Part shown: positions 6,243 through 8,599 of the stretch, piece after piece | Numbering within the stretch: the first letter of the stretch is position 1 | Layout: each line of letters begins with the position of its first letter | Source: Candidatus Avipropionibacterium avicola | GTDB taxonomy: Bacteria > Actinomycetota > Actinomycetes > Propionibacteriales > Propionibacteriaceae | Length of the DNA stretch: 8,599 nt | Reading direction: 5' to 3' | NCBI GenBank assembly: GCA_018715445.1 | Contig: DVLP01000447.1 | Location: 1-8,599, forward strand | The notes under the pieces: generated by a model | What the model was told of the DNA's origin: nothing | Database searches by the model: none | The model's input: the letters and a program-made list of their open reading frames with translations, nothing else | Made by a program: the position numbers and the translations under genes

Positions 6243-6737
6243 CGCCTGCAACCTGAACAGCTCGGCATAGCGTCCGTCGAGGTCCATCAGCTCAGCATGG
6301 CTACCGCATTCGGCGATCACGCCGTCGGCCAGGACGGCGATGCGATCAGCCGTGCGCACGGTGGAGAAGCGGTGGCTGATCATGACGGCGGTACGGCCAC
6401 GGACCAGTTCGCCGAAGCGGTCGAACAACCGGCGCTCGGCGTCGACGTCGAGCGCCGAGGTCGGCTCGTCCAGCACGATGAGGGCCGCATCGGGCAGGAA
6501 GAACACCGGGTGACCAGCGGAGGGCTTGGATCCGGGCAGACCGAGGGAATGGGTCAGGGCGTCGACCGCTCGTTGCATGAACTGCAACTGCGCCGGCTGC
6601 ACCAAGGCCTGGATCACGAGCAGCACGCCCAGTCCGATCAGCAGCAGTGGGCCGACCCGCCACACCATCCGCACGGCCAGTCCCAGCAGCTGGAAGGTCT
6701 GCTGGGTGCGGGCCAGAAAGGTGACGTCGTCGTTCAT
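6228..6737 (-). pseudogene. ABC exporter remnant with large in-frame internal deletion
   Basis: The open frame encodes 169 aa where an ABC half-exporter has about 580-620. Residues 1-~75 are the start of an ABC transmembrane domain: MNDDVTFLARTQQTFQLLGL, one helix (GPLLLIGLGVLLVIQALV, 29-46), then QLQFMQRAVDAL. Residues ~83-169 are the end of an ATPase domain: Walker B ALIVLDEPTSALD (85-97) with the D-loop, H-loop H122 in VMISHRFSTV, and IAVLADGVIAECGSHAELM. Missing between them are TM2-TM6, Walker A, the Q-loop and the LSGGQ signature, so it cannot bind or hydrolyse ATP normally. The junction lies about 6489-6530 and keeps the frame. ATG at 6737 has a weak GGGAA upstream and a TAGCGT hexamer (6774-6769) 31 nt away. 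A decayed exporter is most likely; a repurposed short protein is possible because there is no stop or frameshift. Confidence 0.75.
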
Positions 6738-6768
6738 CGCTTCCCAAGGATCGGCAGTGCGGCTGCTG

Positions 6769-6774
6769 ACGCTA
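6769..6774 (-). promoter_or_regulatory. Possible -10 (TAGCGT) upstream of the ABC remnant
   Basis: The same hexamer that precedes pncB occurs on the minus strand 31 nt before the ATG at 6737. Unlike the others it would leave a leader of about 24 nt, and no -35 is clear. It lies in the 70-bp divergent gap 6738-6807 shared with the channel gene. Confidence 0.3.
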
Positions 6775-6807
6775 CCAAATTCGTCGATGCACCCCTGATC
6801 AGGAAAA

Positions 6808-7641
6808 ATGTGGCGCGTGGAAGCGACTGAACCCGCCGTGTCGACCGTGCAGCCGTCCCAAGGGCTGCAGGAACGAGTGACGGCCCTGGTCGACAGCCGG
6901 GGGTTCGTCGGCTTCATCATCGGGCTGATCATCGCGAATGCCGTGATGATCGGGCTGCACACCTATCCAGCCATCGGCGGCCACCCGGCGATGGAGTGGC
7001 TCGACGGGATCGTGCTCGCGATCTTCACCGTCGAGATCGTGTTGCGGATCTTTGCCCACCGCAAGGACTTCTTCCGCGATCCCTGGTCATGGTTCGACCT
7101 GTTCGTGGTGGCGGTCTCGTACGTCCCCTCGGGCGGCACCTTCCAGATCCTGCGGGTGCTGCGTGTGTTGCGGGTGCTCCGGCTGCTGTCGGCGGTCCCC
7201 AGCCTGCGGAAGGTGGTCAACGCCCTGATCACCGCCGTGCCCGGGATCGCCTCGATCGGTGCGCTGCTGGTGATCATCATGTACGTCTTCGTGGTCGCCA
7301 CCACCATGCTCTTCGGCCCGGTCTCGCCCGAGTTCGGGTCGCTGGGTGACTCCACGGTCACCCTGTTCCGGCTGCTGATCGGTGACGGGTGGGCCGTGAT
7401 GGAGACGATCGGCGACCAGATCCCGTACGCCTGGCCGTTCATGATGGTCTACGCGGTGATCTCCACCTTCGTCATCCTGAACCTGTTCATTGCGGTCACC
7501 ACCGAGGCGCTCCAGGGCCAGCGTGAGGTGCCGACTGAGCCGACCCCGGTCGAGCAGCGGATCCTCGACGAGCTCGCCGGCCTGCGGGCCGAGGTGGACC
7601 GGTCGCGAGCCGACAGGGCAGGCTCCGGGCCCACCGGTTAG
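6808..7641 (+). CDS. Voltage-gated cation channel, single-domain six-helix (bacterial Nav/Cav type)
   Basis: This 277-aa inner-membrane protein of the Ion_trans family probably assembles as a homotetramer. Segments in order: S1 ~33-51, S2 ~65-84 with countercharge E76, S3 ~95-107 with D97 in WSWFDLF, and S4 ~112-128 with R116, R119, R122 and R125 every third residue (ILRVLRVLRVLRLL). S5 spans ~147-170. The pore loop TVTLFRLLIGDGWAVMETIG (183-202) follows, then S6 ~209-231 with conserved N225 in ILNLFIAV. C-terminal VEQRILDELAGLRAEVDRSR fits the coiled-coil tail of bacterial Nav channels. The selectivity filter reads I-G-D193-G-W-A-V where NaChBac-type channels have T-L-E-S-W-x-x, so ion preference cannot be assumed to be Na+. 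I use ATG 6808 (AGGA 3 nt upstream, rather close); GTG 6817 is an alternative. A 9-bp tandem pattern in S4 (7150-7185) simply encodes the R-x-x repeat. Confidence 0.88.
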   Translation: MWRVEATEPAVSTVQPSQGLQERVTALVDSRGFVGFIIGLIIANAVMIGLHTYPAIGGHPAMEWLDGIVLAIFTVEIVLRIFAHRKDFFRDPWSWFDLFVVAVSYVPSGGTFQILRVLRVLRVLRLLSAVPSLRKVVNALITAVPGIASIGALLVIIMYVFVVATTMLFGPVSPEFGSLGDSTVTLFRLLIGDGWAVMETIGDQIPYAWPFMMVYAVISTFVILNLFIAVTTEALQGQREVPTEPTPVEQRILDELAGLRAEVDRSRADRAGSGPTG

Positions 7642-7644
7642 GGT
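7639..7644 (+). promoter_or_regulatory. Leaderless promoter -10 (TAGGGT) of rph
   Basis: TAGGGT is followed by CGTGTC and ATG at 7651, a 6-nt spacing without a Shine-Dalgarno sequence. The first three bases are the stop codon of the channel gene. No clear -35 is visible in the channel's 3' end. Confidence 0.5.
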
Positions 7645-7650
7645 CGTGTC

Positions 7651-8400
7651 ATGACCTCTCAGACTGGCGCGGAGACCACGGACCTGCGATTCGACGGGCG
7701 GCGTCCCGACCAACTGCGCGAGGTACGTTTCACCCGCAACTGGCTCGACCACGCCGAGGGCTCGGTGCTGGTGGAGTTCGGCAGGACCCGGGTCCTGGTG
7801 GCCGCCAGTGTCGACACCTCCGTGCCGCGCTGGCGTCGTGGCAGCGGCCTGGGTTGGGTGACCGCCGAGTACGCCATGTTGCCGCGCGCCACCCACTCCC
7901 GCTCCGACCGTGAATCGGTCAAGGGCCGCATCGGCGGACGCACCCACGAGATCTCCCGGCTGATCGGTCGCAGCCTGCGCGCCGTCATCGACTACAAGGC
8001 GTTGGGTGAGAACACCATCCAGCTCGACTGTGACGTCCTGCAGGCCGACGGGGGCACCCGCACTGCCGCGATCACCGGCGCCTGGGTCGCGCTGCACGAC
8101 GCCGTCGCCCACCTGCGGGCTGCCGGTGCCCTGTCCGGGGAGCCGCTGACCGGCTCGGTCGCGGCGGTCTCGGTCGGGGTGATCGACGGCCGCGCGGTGC
8201 TCGACCTGCCGTACGAGGAGGACTCCACCGCCGACTGCGACATGAACGTGGTCTGCGCCGGCGACGGCACCTTCGTGGAGGTCCAGGGGACCGCCGAGGG
8301 GGCCCGGTTCGACCGCGCCATGCTGGACCGCCTGCTCGACCTCGGCGCCGCCGGGTGTGCCGAGCTGACCCAACTGCAGCAGCAGGCGATCAGCTCATGA
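7651..8400 (+). CDS. rph: Ribonuclease PH (tRNA nucleotidyltransferase)
   Basis: RNase PH is a phosphate-dependent 3'-5' exoribonuclease that trims tRNA precursors and other structured RNAs; it works as a hexameric ring in the cytoplasm. The 249-aa length is usual. The N-terminus has [20 protein letters not shown] (13-32), then [19 protein letters not shown] (36-54) and [16 protein letters not shown] (69-84). The phosphate and RNA site is visible in [18 protein letters not shown] (95-112, R97) and [19 protein letters not shown] (126-144, with GTRT 135-138). Acidic catalytic residues are D191 and D197 in [13 protein letters not shown]. The C-terminal [15 protein letters not shown] is also conserved. 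ATG at 7651 follows a TAGGGT -10 by 6 nt. The gene overlaps the next by 4 bp (ATGA), a conserved actinobacterial rph-rdgB pair. Confidence 0.95.
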   Translation: MTSQTGAETTDLRFDGRRPDQLREVRFTRNWLDHAEGSVLVEFGRTRVLVAASVDTSVPRWRRGSGLGWVTAEYAMLPRATHSRSDRESVKGRIGGRTHEISRLIGRSLRAVIDYKALGENTIQLDCDVLQADGGTRTAAITGAWVALHDAVAHLRAAGALSGEPLTGSVAAVSVGVIDGRAVLDLPYEEDSTADCDMNVVCAGDGTFVEVQGTAEGARFDRAMLDRLLDLGAAGCAELTQLQQQAISS

Positions 8401-8599
8401 CCGAGTCCGGGCCGGTGGTCGTGCTGGCGACCAACAACGCCAAGAAGCTGGTCGAGCTGCGACGGGTGATGGCCTCGGCCGCCCCGGCGGTCACCGTACT
8501 CGGCCTGGCTGACGTGGCGCCGTACCCGGAGCCTGCCGAGACCGAACCGAGCTTCGCCGGCAATGCCGTGCTGAAGGCGCAGGCCTGTACGGAGGCGAC
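8397..8599 (+). CDS. rdgB: RdgB/HAM1-type dITP/XTP pyrophosphatase, N-terminal part (runs off the right edge)
   Basis: The first 67 codons are present. Family members hydrolyse non-canonical purine nucleotides (dITP, ITP, XTP) to monophosphates and pyrophosphate, keeping them out of DNA and RNA. The N-terminal [19 protein letters not shown] (7-25) is the substrate-binding signature with its lysine. The segment [16 protein letters not shown] carries the conserved Glu and the F-x-x-N-A motif at the start of the following helix. ATG at 8397 overlaps the rph stop (ATGA), and no strong Shine-Dalgarno is seen, so translation is probably coupled to rph. The C-terminal catalytic part (S-G-x-x-x-x-D region) is outside the window, so completeness is unknown. 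Confidence 0.88.
   Translation, partial: MTESGPVVVLATNNAKKLVELRRVMASAAPAVTVLGLADVAPYPEPAETEPSFAGNAVLKAQACTEA

Noticed and set aside
6211..6807. Insertion sequence or transposon scar explaining the broken ABC gene
   Set aside because: No transposase fragment, terminal inverted repeats or target duplication is visible; the two gene parts are joined directly, which fits a plain deletion.
7150..7185. 9-bp tandem repeat
   Set aside because: It is the codon-level consequence of the R-x-x repeat in the S4 voltage sensor, not an independent DNA repeat.
7087..8373. Long open frame antisense to the channel and rph genes
   Set aside because: It runs opposite two well-identified genes, is rich in G/D/R/Q-H low-complexity sequence typical of antisense high-GC frames, and shows no family motif.

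Overview
The window is high-GC DNA with GTG/ATG starts, 4-bp start/stop overlaps and core genes of actinobacterial type (DUF2510-RDD protein, actinobacterial ClpS, DUF2017, DUF402). I infer an actinomycete. A relative of the Propionibacteriales is possible, but I cannot fix the genus from sequence alone. It looks like ordinary chromosome: I see no phage, IS, CRISPR, tRNA or rRNA.

Layout. The left edge holds the 5' part of a GNAT acetyltransferase on the minus strand (1-317), divergent from an RDD-family membrane protein (409-1197, +). The RDD gene converges, with a 3-bp gap, on a DUF402 gene (1201-1779, -). Upstream of DUF402, also on the minus strand, lies a tightly coupled NAD-salvage operon: pncB (3045-4391), pncA (2494-3048) and an unrecognised 229-aa gene (1808-2497), joined by ATGA and GTGA overlaps. 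PncA deamidates nicotinamide to nicotinate, and PncB couples nicotinate to phosphoribosyl pyrophosphate (Preiss-Handler route). Divergent from pncB is clpS (4487-4819), abutted by a DUF2017 gene (4820-5404) and then murI (5401-6210), probably one operon.

After a candidate bidirectional terminator comes the most unusual stretch. It has a minus-strand ABC-exporter remnant that joins an N-terminal membrane segment in frame to the last ~85 residues of the ATPase (6228-6737). Divergent from it is a single-domain voltage-gated cation channel of the bacterial Nav/Cav type with a non-canonical selectivity filter (6808-7641). The window ends with rph (RNase PH, 7651-8400) and the start of a RdgB/HAM1-type nucleotide pyrophosphatase (8397 to the edge), overlapping by ATGA.

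The order pncB / clpS-DUF2017 / murI / rph-rdgB matches a conserved actinobacterial neighbourhood (recalled from Mycobacterium tuberculosis Rv1330c-Rv1341). Here the genes normally between DUF2017 and murI are missing, and the position between murI and rph is filled by the ABC remnant and the channel.

A recurrent signal is a TANNNT- or CAGACT-like -10 element ending 6-8 nt before the start codon. It occurs at six transcription-unit starts (GNAT, RDD, DUF402, pncB, clpS, rph) and implies largely leaderless transcription, whereas internal operon genes use Shine-Dalgarno sites and overlaps. I found no convincing new multi-gene system. The best leads are the channel's filter, the in-frame ABC deletion and the unknown third gene of the NAD-salvage operon.
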